A program made the position numbers and the translations under genes. This document shows, piece by piece, positions 17,019 to 25,902 of a stretch of 64,000 nucleotides of DNA. The notes below the pieces were generated by a model. The model made no database searches, was not told where the DNA came from, and saw nothing but the letters and a program-made list of their open reading frames with translations. The DNA comes from an uncultured Nocardioides sp. (GTDB lineage: Bacteria > Actinomycetota > Actinomycetes > Propionibacteriales > Nocardioidaceae). Every line of letters begins with the position of its first letter. Position 1 is the stretch's first letter. The stretch spans positions 21,201 through 85,200 of the forward strand of contig CADCUM010000086.1 of NCBI GenBank assembly GCA_902805885.1. The letters are read 5' to 3'.

Positions 17019-18704
17019 TCAGCCGCAGATCGCACCATGAGCAGCCGACTGCACGACCTTGGCGTACTTGCCGAGGACCCCGCGGGTGTACTTCGGTGGC
17101 AGCGGCTCCCAGCCGACGGCTCGGCTCGCCAGCTCCTCGCCGTCCACGTCGAGCTCGAGCGTGCGGTTCGCGACGTCGAGGGTGATCGGGTCCCCGTCGC
17201 GCACGAAGGCGATCGGGCCGGCGTCGACGGCCTCCGGGGCGATGTGCCCCACGCAGAGGCCGGTCGTCCCTCCCGAGAAGCGACCGTCGGTGACGAGCAG
17301 CACGTCCTTGCCCAGTCCGGCGCCCTTGATCGCGCCGGTGATGGCGAGCATCTCGCGCATGCCGGGGCCGCCCTTCGGCCCCTCGTAGCGGATCACGACG
17401 ACGTCGCCCGCCGCGATCTCCCCCGCAGCCAGCGCGTCGAGGGCCTTGCGCTCGCCGTCGAACACCCGTGCCGTCCCGGTGAACGTCGTGTCGTCGAAGC
17501 CGGCACTCTTGACGACGGCACCGTCCGGGGCGAGGGAGCCGCGCAGGATCGTGAGGCCGCCGGTGGCGTGGATGGGCCGGTCCAGGCTGCGGAGCACGTC
17601 GTCGTCGAGCCCCTGCGGTGCGAGGGCCTCCAGGTTCTCCCGCATGGTGCGGCCCGTGACGGTCAGGCAGTCGCCGTGCATCAGGCCGGCGTCGAGCAGC
17701 GCCTTCATCACGACCGGGATGCCGCCGATCTTGTCGACGTCGTTCATCACGTACCGCCCGAACGGCTTGAGGTCGCCGAGGTGAGGCACCTTGTCACCGA
17801 CGCGGTTGAAGTCGTCGAGCGTCAGGTCCACCTCGGCCTCGCGGGCGATCGCCAGCAGGTGGAGGACGGCGTTGGTGGAGCCGCCGAGAGCCATGACGAC
17901 CGCGATGGCGTTCTCGAACGCCTCCTTCGTCATCACCTGGCGCGCAGTGATGCCGTGGCGCAGCATGCCGACCACCGCCTCACCGGAGCGGTGGGCGAAC
18001 CCGTCCCGCCGCCGGTCGACCGCGGGCGGAGCGGCGCTGCCGGGCAGGCTCATCCCGAGCGCCTCGGCCACGCTGGCCATGGTGTTGGCGGTGTACATGC
18101 CGCCGCACGCGCCCTCGCCCGGACAGATGGCGCGCTCGATCCGATCGACCTCCTCGCGCGTGATCTTCCCGGCGAGGCAGGCGCCGACGGCCTCGAAGGC
18201 GTCGATGATCGTGACGTCGTTGCCGTCGACCTGGCCGGGCATGATGCTGCCGGCGTAGAGGAAGACGCTGGCGAGGTCGAGCCGGGCGGCCGCCATCAGC
18301 ATGCCCGGCAGCGACTTGTCGCAGCCGGCCAGCAGCACCGAGCCGTCGAGCCGCTCGGCCATCATGACGGTCTCGACCGAGTCGGCGATCACCTCGCGCG
18401 ACACGAGGGAGAAGTGCATGCCCTCGTGGCCCATCGAGATCCCGTCGGAGACCGAGATGGTGCCGAACTCGAGCGGGTAGCCGCCGGCGGCGTGCACGCC
18501 GTTCTTCACGGCCTTGGCCAGCCGGTCGAGGGACAGGTTGCAGGGGGTGATCTCGTTCCAGCTGCTCGCGACCCCGATCTGCGGCTTCTCCCAGTCGTCG
18601 TCGCCCATCCCGACGGCTCGCAGCATCCCGCGCGCCGCCGCGCGCTCCAGGCCGTCGGTCACGTCGCGGCTGCGGGGCTTGAGGTCGGGGCGCTCGTCCG
18701 TCAT
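17019..18704 (-). CDS. ilvD: Dihydroxy-acid dehydratase
   Basis: This Fe-S enzyme makes 2-keto acids in valine and isoleucine synthesis. The 561 residues carry the cluster and Mg2+ motifs [16 protein letters not shown] and [16 protein letters not shown], and the C-terminal D-G-R-F-S-G-G-T. The ATG at 18704 is chosen, since upstream codons show no family sequence. It is 5.7 kb away from ilvBNC and has its own unit. No leader peptide was found upstream. Confidence 0.96.
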   Translation of the reverse strand: MTDERPDLKPRSRDVTDGLERAAARGMLRAVGMGDDDWEKPQIGVASSWNEITPCNLSLDRLAKAVKNGVHAAGGYPLEFGTISVSDGISMGHEGMHFSLVSREVIADSVETVMMAERLDGSVLLAGCDKSLPGMLMAAARLDLASVFLYAGSIMPGQVDGNDVTIIDAFEAVGACLAGKITREEVDRIERAICPGEGACGGMYTANTMASVAEALGMSLPGSAAPPAVDRRRDGFAHRSGEAVVGMLRHGITARQVMTKEAFENAIAVVMALGGSTNAVLHLLAIAREAEVDLTLDDFNRVGDKVPHLGDLKPFGRYVMNDVDKIGGIPVVMKALLDAGLMHGDCLTVTGRTMRENLEALAPQGLDDDVLRSLDRPIHATGGLTILRGSLAPDGAVVKSAGFDDTTFTGTARVFDGERKALDALAAGEIAAGDVVVIRYEGPKGGPGMREMLAITGAIKGAGLGKDVLLVTDGRFSGGTTGLCVGHIAPEAVDAGPIAFVRDGDPITLDVANRTLELDVDGEELASRAVGWEPLPPKYTRGVLGKYAKVVQSAAHGAICG

Positions 18705-18789
18705 GACCCCGAGGCTAGTCGGGGCGGCGAACAGCCGGTCGCACGTCTCGTGACTGGTGCTGCGCCTTCGCCGTTCAGCGGAGGAGCGC

Positions 18790-20253
18790 TCAGGTGCCAC
18801 AGAACGTCGTGTAGCGGCCGAACTCCTCGGGAGCCGGCTGGGCGTACCGCTCCAGGCCCGGGCGCTCGTCGTACGGCGCGGTGACGGCGTCCAACAGGCG
18901 GTGCGCCGGCTCCAGGTCACCGGCGGTCGCTGCGTCGAGCGCCTCCTCCACCAGGTGGTTTCGCGGGACGTAGACCGGGTTGACCCGGTCCATCGCCTCC
19001 GGGTCCGGGCCGAGGGCTCGCCACCGCTCGACCCAGTCGTCGAGCTCGGCCAGCTCCAGGACGAGGCTTCGCGCCGGCTCCGCGTCGCCCCGTGCAGCCG
19101 CGCCCAGGGCCCGGAAGAAGCCGGTGTGATCGGGGTGGTTGCGCTGGAGGAGCCCCGACAGGTCGCTCACCAGGGCGGCGACCCTCTCGTCGTCCCCCGT
19201 GCCCGACAGCCCGAGCTTGGCGCGCAGCAGCCCGAAAAGCGCGTCGTCGTGCCGCCGCTGGAAGGTCTCGAGCACCTCGACCGCCAGCGCCACGGCCTGC
19301 TCCTGGTCGTCGTGGAAGAGCGGCAGCATCGCCTCGGCCAGCCGGGCGAGGTTCCAGGTGGCGACCACGGGCTGGTTGCCGTAGGCATAGCGACCACCGT
19401 GGTCGATCGAGCTGAACACGGTCGCCGGGTCGTGGGACTCCATGAACGCGCACGGTCCGTAGTCGATGGTCTCGCCGGAGATCGTCATGTTGTCGGTGTT
19501 CATCACGCCGTGGACGAACCCCACGGCCATCCACTGCGCCACCAGCGACGCCTGGGTGCCCAGCACCGCCTCGAACAGGGCCAGCGGCGGGTTGTCGGCC
19601 GAAGCGGCCTCGGGGTGGTGCCGGGCGATCGCGTGGTCGGCCAGGCGGCGGAGCAGCCCCGGGTCACCCAGCGACCGCGCGTACTGGAAGGTGCCCACCC
19701 GGAGGTGGCTGCCGGCCACGCGGGTCAGCACGGCGCCGGGAAGGGTCGTCTCGCGGTGGACGGGCCGGCCCGTCGCGACGACCGCGAGGGACCGCGTGGT
19801 GGGGATGCCGAGGGCGTGCATCGCCTCGCTGACGACGTACTCGCGGACCATCGGGCCGACGGCGGCCAGCCCGTCCCCGCCACGCGCCAGCGGCGTGCGC
19901 CCCGAGCCCTTGAGGTGCAGGTCGCGGAGCCGGCCGTCGCGTCCCTCGAGCTCCCCGAGGAGGAGTGCCCGGCCGTCGCCGAGGCGGGGCGAGTAACCCC
20001 CGAACTGGTGGCCGGCATAGACCTGGGCGACCGGCGTCGCTCCTTCCGGCACCTGGTTGCCGACGAGGAGCCGGAGACCCTCTTCCCCCTGCAGTGCCGC
20101 CGGCTCGAGCCCGAGCTCCTGCGCCAGCGGCTCGTTGAGCAGCAGCAGCTGCGGCTGTCGGACCTCGGCGGCCTGCCACGACACCGCGAGCTCCGGCAGC
20201 TCGCGCGCATAGAGGTTGCCGAGGGCGAGGGACGGCGCGGTGGCTTGACTCAC
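18790..20253 (-). CDS. selO: SelO/YdiU-family protein adenylyltransferase (AMPylase)
   Basis: The protein has 487 residues. SelO is a pseudokinase-fold enzyme that transfers AMP to Ser/Thr/Tyr and is linked to oxidative stress. Recognisable are [18 protein letters not shown], the [14 protein letters not shown] loop, and H-G-V-M-N-T-D-N-M (catalytic Asp/Asn) with I-D-Y-G-P. The C-terminus is T-F-C-G-T, with Cys at the position that is selenocysteine in animal SelO. It may share a promoter region with upstream sequences at 20254-20323, which show nothing else. Confidence 0.95.
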   Translation of the reverse strand: MSQATAPSLALGNLYARELPELAVSWQAAEVRQPQLLLLNEPLAQELGLEPAALQGEEGLRLLVGNQVPEGATPVAQVYAGHQFGGYSPRLGDGRALLLGELEGRDGRLRDLHLKGSGRTPLARGGDGLAAVGPMVREYVVSEAMHALGIPTTRSLAVVATGRPVHRETTLPGAVLTRVAGSHLRVGTFQYARSLGDPGLLRRLADHAIARHHPEAASADNPPLALFEAVLGTQASLVAQWMAVGFVHGVMNTDNMTISGETIDYGPCAFMESHDPATVFSSIDHGGRYAYGNQPVVATWNLARLAEAMLPLFHDDQEQAVALAVEVLETFQRRHDDALFGLLRAKLGLSGTGDDERVAALVSDLSGLLQRNHPDHTGFFRALGAAARGDAEPARSLVLELAELDDWVERWRALGPDPEAMDRVNPVYVPRNHLVEEALDAATAGDLEPAHRLLDAVTAPYDERPGLERYAQPAPEEFGRYTTFCGT

Positions 20254-20323
20254 CCTTCGAGCGTACGCAGCGAGACCGGGCCCACCACGTCCTGCGGGGT
20301 GGGCTGCCGCCCGCCGCGCCCGT

Positions 20324-20965
20324 TCAACCCGTGGGCAGCTGGGCGCTGGTCGCGGACCTTGCCCTGAGGCGTTCCCGGACCGCGCGTCTCGACGCGTCCC
20401 GACGCTCCAGCCAGGCGTCGTCGTGGAACTGCACCTCTGCCGCGAGCTGGCGGAGCGACGGGTGGTCCACCGGCTGTCCGTAGGCGTCGCGGAGGGCGTG
20501 CCTGCGCCACGGACTGGTGTGGAAGCGCACCCTCGGCTCGCGTCGCCGCCTCGCGGCGTCGACCAGCTGCCAGTAGTCGGCGCGCATCATCGCGTCCTCG
20601 GGGACGTGCCAGCCGCTGGCACGCAGGTCGACGTGCGCCGGGTAGCGCCGCCCTCGGCGGTCGCGCGCTCCGTCGCCGCGCATCGGCACCGTGACGACGC
20701 CACCCCCGTCGACCAGCTCGAGGTGGAGTCCGGCCATCCGGGCGAGGCGGAGCAGCATCTCCGCACAGGGCGCCGTACGGCCCGTCTCCCACCGGGCCAC
20801 CCGGGACTGGGAGATCCCCAGGAGCGCGGCGAGCCCGCGCTGCGAGACGTCCAGCCGGCGCCTGACGAGCCGGACGACCCCCGGCACACCCCCTGGCCAC
20901 GGGCCGTAGGGCTGCCCCTCGACGTCGAACCCCTCCGTCTCCTCGTGCGTGTGGATGCCGCGCAT
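20324..20965 (-). CDS. XRE-type helix-turn-helix transcriptional regulator
   Basis: The protein has 213 residues. The HTH lies at about residues 28-83 ([30 protein letters not shown]). The rest is basic and helical, with R-R-G-R-R-Y-P-A-H and [10 protein letters not shown] segments that I do not recognise. The ATG at 20965 is preceded by AGGGGG. An upstream ATG at 21010 has no such signal. Four regular palindromes sit 120-280 bp upstream (21088-21242) and are candidate targets, though this is not shown. Confidence 0.75.
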   Translation of the reverse strand: MRGIHTHEETEGFDVEGQPYGPWPGGVPGVVRLVRRRLDVSQRGLAALLGISQSRVARWETGRTAPCAEMLLRLARMAGLHLELVDGGGVVTVPMRGDGARDRRGRRYPAHVDLRASGWHVPEDAMMRADYWQLVDAARRRREPRVRFHTSPWRRHALRDAYGQPVDHPSLRQLAAEVQFHDDAWLERRDASRRAVRERLRARSATSAQLPTG

Positions 20966-21087
20966 CGTGCCCCCTGGTGTCGGTGCTGACTGGACTTCGG
21001 TCCGACTCAACCGACGTCCACCGACAACGCGGCGGACTCGTCCACAGCCAGTCCGGATCGACAGCCGGCCCCTCCGCCGCTGTCACC

Positions 21088-21242
21088 TGAGTCGCTCGTC
21101 GACTCAACACGGCGGCAGCCGCGCTGGCGCCTGAGTCGCTGACCGACTCAGCTGCAAGCGTGTGTGGCCTCGTGTGTGAGTCGCTCAGCGACTCAGGTGC
21201 CAGCGGCCGAGTGCGGGGCGGGGTGAGTCGCCCAGCGACTCA
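21088..21242. repeat. Four regularly spaced 19-bp palindromes TGAGTCG-N5-CGACTCA
   Basis: Perfect arms occur at 21088-21106, 21132-21150, 21177-21195 and 21224-21242, with start-to-start spacing of 44, 45 and 47 bp. The flanks are also related: copies 1 and 2 are preceded by a CGCTG(G/T)C(G/A)CC box. Copies 3 and 4 are followed by its reverse complement form (GGTGCCAGCGGC, GGTCGCAGCGGC), so the full element is about 31 nt and the pairs face each other. A half site (CGACTCA) is at 21003-21009. They fill the 310-bp gap between the BNR gene and the XRE regulator, which holds no gene. Confidence 0.85.
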
Positions 21243-21275
21243 GGTCGCAGCGGCGGGAGACCCCCGTCGCCGGAC

Positions 21276-22367
21276 TCAGCCGAGGCGAGCCGCCCGGACC
21301 ACCAGCACGTCGGGCAGGTCGCGGTGAACCTCCTGCCACGTCGCTCCCTCGTCCGGAGAACACCAGACCGCGCCGTTGCGCCCTCCGAAGTAGAGACCCG
21401 CAGCGTCGTGGTCGTCGGCGCACATCGCGTCCCGCATGACCGCGGCGTAGTAGCCGTCCGGCAGCTGCCCGTCGCCCAGGGCCTCCCAGGCGCCACCGGC
21501 GTCGGTCGTGCGGTAGACGCGTGCCCTGCCCTCGACCGGCCAGCGACCCTCGGCGCCGTCGATCGGGAAGTTGTACGCCGTGTCGCCACGGTGCGGGTGC
21601 GCGACCATCGCGAAGCCGAAGTCGGTGGGCAGGGTCGCGGCGATGTCCTGCCAGGAGCCCCCACCGTCGTCGGAGCGGTAGACGCCGCCGTGGTTCTGCA
21701 GGTACAGCCGCTCGGGGTCCACCGCGTCACGCGCGACCTTGTGGACGCACTGCCCGAACTCCGGGAACTGACGGTCCTCGGGGAGGAACTCAGCCTTGAT
21801 GCCCGCGTTGGACGGGTCCCACGACTCGCCGCCGTCGGCCGTGACGTAGACGCCGCCCGTGGAGAGGGCCGCCAGGACGCGCTTGCCGTCCTGAGGGTGC
21901 GGCAGGACGGTGTGGAACGCCTGGCCGCCGTACCCCTCGGTCCACTCCGAGCGGTGCGGGTGGTCCCAGAGGCTGCGCACCAGCTCGAAGCTCTCGCCTC
22001 GATCGGTGGAGCGGAAGACGGCGCCCGGCTCCGTGCCGGCCCACACGACGTCGTCGTCGACGCCCGGCTGGAGCTGCCAGACCCGGGCCAGGGCCGCGCC
22101 GGTGTCCTCGGGGAAGCGCAGGGCACCGTTGGGGGTCTCGTCCCACGTCTCGCCCAGGTCGTCCGAGCGCCAGACCTGCGGGCCGAGCCAGCTCGACGAG
22201 GACCCCGCGAGCAGGCGGGGCGTGCCGGAGCGCTTGTCGACCATCACCGAGTACACCTCCTCCATCGGGAAGTGCGGCCCGGTCCATGACCAGTCGGTGC
22301 GGGCCTCGTCGGACGTGCCGAGCCACAGACCCTTGCGGGTCCCGACCATCAGCAGCGTGCGGCTCAT
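21276..22367 (-). CDS. BNR/sialidase-type beta-propeller protein
   Basis: The protein has 363 residues and no signal peptide. Repeated Asp-box/BNR motifs are seen: S-D-D-L-G-E-T-W, S-T-D-R-G-E-S-F, T-A-D-G-G-E-S-W, S-D-D-G-G-G-S-W, T-T-D-A-G-G-A-W and S-P-D-E-G-A-T-W, at intervals consistent with a six- or seven-bladed propeller. Catalytic sialidase residues are not evident, so this is more likely a propeller of the VPS10/WD40-YVTN superfamily than an active glycosidase. It lies 76 bp from the ABC exporter operon on the same strand, possibly in the same transcript. Confidence 0.8.
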   Translation of the reverse strand: MSRTLLMVGTRKGLWLGTSDEARTDWSWTGPHFPMEEVYSVMVDKRSGTPRLLAGSSSSWLGPQVWRSDDLGETWDETPNGALRFPEDTGAALARVWQLQPGVDDDVVWAGTEPGAVFRSTDRGESFELVRSLWDHPHRSEWTEGYGGQAFHTVLPHPQDGKRVLAALSTGGVYVTADGGESWDPSNAGIKAEFLPEDRQFPEFGQCVHKVARDAVDPERLYLQNHGGVYRSDDGGGSWQDIAATLPTDFGFAMVAHPHRGDTAYNFPIDGAEGRWPVEGRARVYRTTDAGGAWEALGDGQLPDGYYAAVMRDAMCADDHDAAGLYFGGRNGAVWCSPDEGATWQEVHRDLPDVLVVRAARLG

Positions 22368-22398
22368 CGGTGCTCCTCCTCGCCAGCGGGTACGGCGT

Positions 22399-23322
22399 TC
22401 ACTGCATCGTCCGGTTGCGGAAGACCTTGAGGGCGAGCGGCGCGAGCACCGCGGTGATGACCACGGTCCACAGCACCGTGAACAGCACCGGGTGCTGCAG
22501 CGGCAGGTGCGCGTCGGCGGGGGCCGGCGGCGTGTTGCCCCACAGCTCGCGGACGGCCTGCACGAGCGAGGACAGCGGGTTCCACTCGGTGATCGCTCGC
22601 AGCACGGTCCCCATGGACTCCGTCGGGGCGAACGCGTTCGAGAGGAACGTCAGGGGGAACATCGTGGTGAACATGACGCCGTTGACCGCCTCGACCGAGC
22701 GCATCGCCGACCCCACCAGGATCCCCACCCAGATCATCGCGAAGCCCCACAGCAGCAGCAGTCCGTAGGCCGCCACGGCGTCGAGGAACGACCCTCGGAT
22801 CCGCCAGCCGACGACCAGACCGGTCAGCGACATCACGATGATGCCGATGAACGAGTGGGTGAGGCTGGACATGCTGCGTCCCACCAGGATCGCCGCGGGG
22901 TTGATGGGCAACGACCGGAACCGGTCGACGATGCCCTTGTCGATGTCAGCGGTCAGGCCCAGCGCCACGATGAACGACGAGAACGCGATCGTCTGGCCCA
23001 TGATCCCGCCGAGCAGCCACTCGCGGTAGCCGGACGGCGCGGAGACCGCGATCGCGCCACCGAAGACGTAGGCGAAGAGCAGCACGAACATCACCGGCTG
23101 GATGGTGACGTCGAGCAGCATCTCCGGCATCCGCTTGATGTGGATGAGGTTGCGCCGGAAGATCGTCACGGACTGGTGCCACAACGAGGTACGCCGGATC
23201 TCGGGGCGCTCGAGGGCACCGGGCGACGCGGGACCCCGGGACGCAGACCCGTGGGACGCCGGTCCGTCGGACTCCGGTCCGTGGGACGCGGAGCCGGGTG
23301 ACGTGGGTGACGTGGTCGTCAT
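22399..23322 (-). CDS. ABC-2 type transporter permease (DrrB-like)
   Basis: The protein has 307 residues. After an unusual N-terminal tail of about 45 residues made of degenerate S-x-G-P-A-S-H-G units come six hydrophobic segments and the ABC-2 signature (R-S-L-P-I-N, F-L-S-N-A-F, W-N-P-L-S). It pairs with the ATPase gene, whose stop it overlaps by 4 nt (ATGA). DrrAB-type exporters pump out lipophilic drugs or lipids. The substrate is unknown. The tail is encoded by imperfect 12-15 nt repeats (about 23225-23305) and is probably disordered. Confidence 0.9.
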   Translation of the reverse strand: MTTTSPTSPGSASHGPESDGPASHGSASRGPASPGALERPEIRRTSLWHQSVTIFRRNLIHIKRMPEMLLDVTIQPVMFVLLFAYVFGGAIAVSAPSGYREWLLGGIMGQTIAFSSFIVALGLTADIDKGIVDRFRSLPINPAAILVGRSMSSLTHSFIGIIVMSLTGLVVGWRIRGSFLDAVAAYGLLLLWGFAMIWVGILVGSAMRSVEAVNGVMFTTMFPLTFLSNAFAPTESMGTVLRAITEWNPLSSLVQAVRELWGNTPPAPADAHLPLQHPVLFTVLWTVVITAVLAPLALKVFRNRTMQ

Positions 23323-24311
23323 GCGCTGACCTCCTCGGCCTCGGTGGCACCCGATCTCGACGCGGAGGTGTCCTCCGCGCGGTGTCCGGTCAGGTGCAGG
23401 AACACGTCGTCCAGGCTGGGCCGCTGGAGGCCCAGGTCGTCCAGGTCGATCCCGCTGTCGGCGAAGATCGCGGCGATGCGGGTGATGTCGGACAGGCCCT
23501 CGGCGGGAGCCGTGATGCGCCGGGCCGGCTCCTCGACGTGGACGTCGAGACCGGCGCTCCGGACGCGCTCGACGGCTGCCGGGAGGTCCTCGGCACGCGA
23601 GACCGTCACCACGAGGGACGCCTTGCCCGACGCGTCCTTGAGCTGGAGCGGGGTCCCCTGCGCGATGACCCGGCCACGGTCGATCACGACGATGTCGTCG
23701 GCGAGCTGGTCGGCCTCCTCGAGGTACTGCGTGGTCAGGAGCAGCGTCGTGCCGTCGCGCACCAGGTCGCGCAGCACGTCCCAGAGCTCCACTCGGCTGC
23801 GCGGGTCCAGCCCCGTCGTCGGCTCGTCGAGGAACAGCACCGGCGGCGTGGCGACGAGGCTGACCGCGAGGTCCAGCCGTCGCCGCATCCCGCCGGAGTA
23901 GGTCTTCACCACGCGCCCAGCGGCGTCGGTGAGGGAGAACCGCTCCAGCAGCTCGTCGCCGATCCGCCTGATCGTGGAGCGGTCCAGGCCGTAGAGGCTG
24001 CCGATCAGCCAGAGGTTCTCCTTGCCGGTCAGCAGCTCGTCCACCGTCGCCGACTGACCCGTGAGCCCCATCGACCTCCGCACGGCGGCCGGGTCGGCGA
24101 CGACGTCGTACCCCGCGACGCGCGCGGTCCCCCGCGTCGGCTTCGTGAGCGTGGTCATCATCCGCACCGTCGTCGTCTTGCCCGCGCCGTTGGGGCCCAG
24201 CAGGCCCAGCACCGATCCGCGTGGCACGGCGAACGTGACGCCGTCCACCGCTGTCGTCTCCCCGAACTGCTTGACCAGTCCGTCCGCCTCGATGGCGTAC
24301 TCCTCGTGCAC
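23319..24311 (-). CDS. ABC transporter ATP-binding protein (DrrA-like)
   Basis: The protein has 330 residues. Walker A G-P-N-G-A-G-K-T-T-T, Q-loop, signature Y-S-G-G-M-R-R-R-L-D, Walker B V-L-F-L-D-E-P-T-T-G-L-D-P and the H-loop region are complete (the switch His is replaced by Q-Y in T-T-Q-Y-L-E-E-A-D, as in the DrrA class). The C-terminal extension of about 100 residues with L-Q-R-P-S-L-D-D-V-F-L-H-L-T-G is the DrrA-type domain. It is divergent from a padR gene 70 bp away, which probably controls it. Confidence 0.93.
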   Translation of the reverse strand: MHEEYAIEADGLVKQFGETTAVDGVTFAVPRGSVLGLLGPNGAGKTTTVRMMTTLTKPTRGTARVAGYDVVADPAAVRRSMGLTGQSATVDELLTGKENLWLIGSLYGLDRSTIRRIGDELLERFSLTDAAGRVVKTYSGGMRRRLDLAVSLVATPPVLFLDEPTTGLDPRSRVELWDVLRDLVRDGTTLLLTTQYLEEADQLADDIVVIDRGRVIAQGTPLQLKDASGKASLVVTVSRAEDLPAAVERVRSAGLDVHVEEPARRITAPAEGLSDITRIAAIFADSGIDLDDLGLQRPSLDDVFLHLTGHRAEDTSASRSGATEAEEVSA

Positions 24312-24349
24312 CCCGTGCTCCCCCGTCTGCTCCGGACCCCTGCGTGACT

Positions 24350-24363
24350 ATTCCGATTAGGAA
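24350..24363. promoter_or_regulatory. Candidate operator between ABC exporter and padR
   Basis: A-T-TCC-gatta-GGAA-g is a short inverted repeat (TTCC...GGAA) flanked by repeated GACTA sequences (24346 and 24364). It lies in the 70-bp gap between the divergent drrA-like and padR genes, 18 nt upstream of the padR start, and is relatively AT-rich for this genome. PadR regulators often bind such sites in their own promoters. Inferred only. Confidence 0.4.
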
Positions 24364-24381
24364 GACTACTCTGACGCTGCC

Positions 24382-24987
24382 ATGAGTCAAGACCTCCCGG
24401 TCACCGGGTACGCGCTGCTCGGCCTGCTGACGTTCGGCGACGAGCTCACCGGCTACGAGCTCAAGCAGCGCGCCGACATCACGCTGCGCTTCTACTGGGT
24501 GTCCCCCGCGATGAGCCAGATCTACACCGAGCTGCGCCGGCTCACCGAGCACGGTCTCGTCGAGCCGAGGACGCGGCCCGACGGCGGCCGGGAGGTCACG
24601 ACGTACGCCATCACCGAGGCCGGCCGGGCCGCGCTCCGGAGCTGGATGGACACCACCCCGGCCGGGTTCCCCGTCCTCAAGCACACCGTGCTGCTGCGCC
24701 TGCTCATGGGCCACGCCGCGGAGCCGGGGCGGATCGCCGCCACGCTGGAGGAGTACGTCGCCGAGCTGGCGCAGGCGCGGGAGGTCCTCGCCGCGGTCCG
24801 CGAGATGCTGCGGGGGGCCGACGAGCCCGGCGAGCCGTTCCACTTCCCGGCCGTCGTCGCCGACTGGGGCCTGGACTACTTCGCCGCGGAGACCCAGCAC
24901 GCCCACCGGGCCCTGGGCCGCTTGGTACCGCGCTGCCCCACGCCGCCGGAGGACGCGGCAGGAGGGGTACCTAGGCTGCTCCGGTGA
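24382..24987 (+). CDS. PadR-family transcriptional regulator
   Basis: The protein has 201 residues. The winged helix at about 8-85 has the family pattern Y-A-L-L-G-L-L, E-L-T-G-Y-E-L-K-Q-R, Q-I-Y-T-E-L-R-R-L-T-E-H-G-L-V and T-Y-A-I-T-E-A-G-R-A-A-L. The C-terminal part is the helical PadR_C dimerisation domain. PadR proteins usually repress adjacent multidrug exporters until a ligand is bound. The divergent DrrAB-type genes fit. The stop overlaps the next gene's GTG start by 4 nt. Confidence 0.9.
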   Translation: MSQDLPVTGYALLGLLTFGDELTGYELKQRADITLRFYWVSPAMSQIYTELRRLTEHGLVEPRTRPDGGREVTTYAITEAGRAALRSWMDTTPAGFPVLKHTVLLRLLMGHAAEPGRIAATLEEYVAELAQAREVLAAVREMLRGADEPGEPFHFPAVVADWGLDYFAAETQHAHRALGRLVPRCPTPPEDAAGGVPRLLR

Positions 24988-25859
24988 CGTCCCGCCCCGC
25001 CCGCCCGCGCGTGGGGCCCGTCTGGCTGGTCCTCATCGGGATCGTGTCGGTCCAGGTCGGCGCGGCCGTCGCCAAGGGGCTCTTCGACGAGATCACCCCG
25101 ACCTCGATGGTGTGGCTGCGCCTGGTCACCAGCGCCCTCGTCCTGGCCGCCGTGGCGCGACCGCAGGTGCGCGGACGGTCCCGCCAGGACTGGCTGACGG
25201 TGCTCGGCTTCGGGGTGAGCCTGGGGGTGATGAACTGGGCGATCTACCAGTCGTTCGCGCGGATCCCCCTCGGCATCGCGGTCACCATCGAGTTCATCGG
25301 GCCGCTGGTGCTGGCCGTCGCCGGCTCCCGCCGGGCTCGCGACCTGCTCTGGGTCCTGCTCGCCGCCGTGGGCGTCGGCCTCCTCGGCTTCGAGCGCGCG
25401 GGACTGGACCCCGTGGGGATCGCCTTCGCCCTGCTCGCCGGCGCGGCGTGGGCGGCGTACATCCTGCTGAGCGCGAGCACCGGCCGCCGCTGGCCCGGGC
25501 TGGACGGGCTGGCCGTCGCGAGCGTCGTCGCGACCGCGTTGTTCACCGTCCCGGCCGTCCTCTCCGGCGGCACGACCCTGCTCGAGCCACGCGTCCTCGC
25601 GGTCGGGGCGCTCGTCGGGCTCCTCAGCTCCGTCATCCCCTACAGCTGCGAGCTGGTCGCCCTGCGCTCGCTGAGGCCCGCGGTCTTCGGCATCCTGATG
25701 AGCCTCGAGCCCGCTGCGGCGGCCCTGGCCGCCATCGTCGTGCTCGGAGAGCTGCTGGCCCCGCTGCAGTGGGCGGCGATCGCGTGCGTGGTGGTCGCGA
25801 GCGTGGGCGCGACGCGGGCCGGCGCGGGGCCCGCGCACAGCGAGCCGGCGCCCGACTGA
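24984..25859 (+). CDS. EamA/DMT-superfamily transporter (RhtA-like)
   Basis: The protein has 291 residues with ten hydrophobic segments in two EamA repeats. The motif A-I-Y-Q-S-F-A-R-I-P-L-G-I-A-V-T-I-E-F and the second-repeat S-S-V-I-P-Y-S-C-E and L-E-P-A-A-A-A-L match the RhtA threonine/homoserine exporter group within DMT. The GTG start at 24984 forms a GTGA overlap with padR, so the two are translated together. It may be an amino-acid or metabolite exporter. The substrate is inferred from subgroup only. Confidence 0.88.
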   Translation: MTSRPARPRVGPVWLVLIGIVSVQVGAAVAKGLFDEITPTSMVWLRLVTSALVLAAVARPQVRGRSRQDWLTVLGFGVSLGVMNWAIYQSFARIPLGIAVTIEFIGPLVLAVAGSRRARDLLWVLLAAVGVGLLGFERAGLDPVGIAFALLAGAAWAAYILLSASTGRRWPGLDGLAVASVVATALFTVPAVLSGGTTLLEPRVLAVGALVGLLSSVIPYSCELVALRSLRPAVFGILMSLEPAAAALAAIVVLGELLAPLQWAAIACVVVASVGATRAGAGPAHSEPAPD

Positions 25860-25902
25860 GGCCATCGGGCGGGGCTCACCTGGGCCCGGGCACAATCGCT
25901 GC

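Noticed and set aside
21088..21242. CRISPR-like array (four repeats with 25-28 nt between them)
   Set aside because: The repeat is only 19 bp, the inter-repeat sequences are related to each other and flip orientation in the second half, and no cas gene is present.
21276..22367. Active sialidase
   Set aside because: Asp boxes are present, but the catalytic Arg triad and Tyr/Glu pair of sialidases could not be identified and there is no secretion signal.
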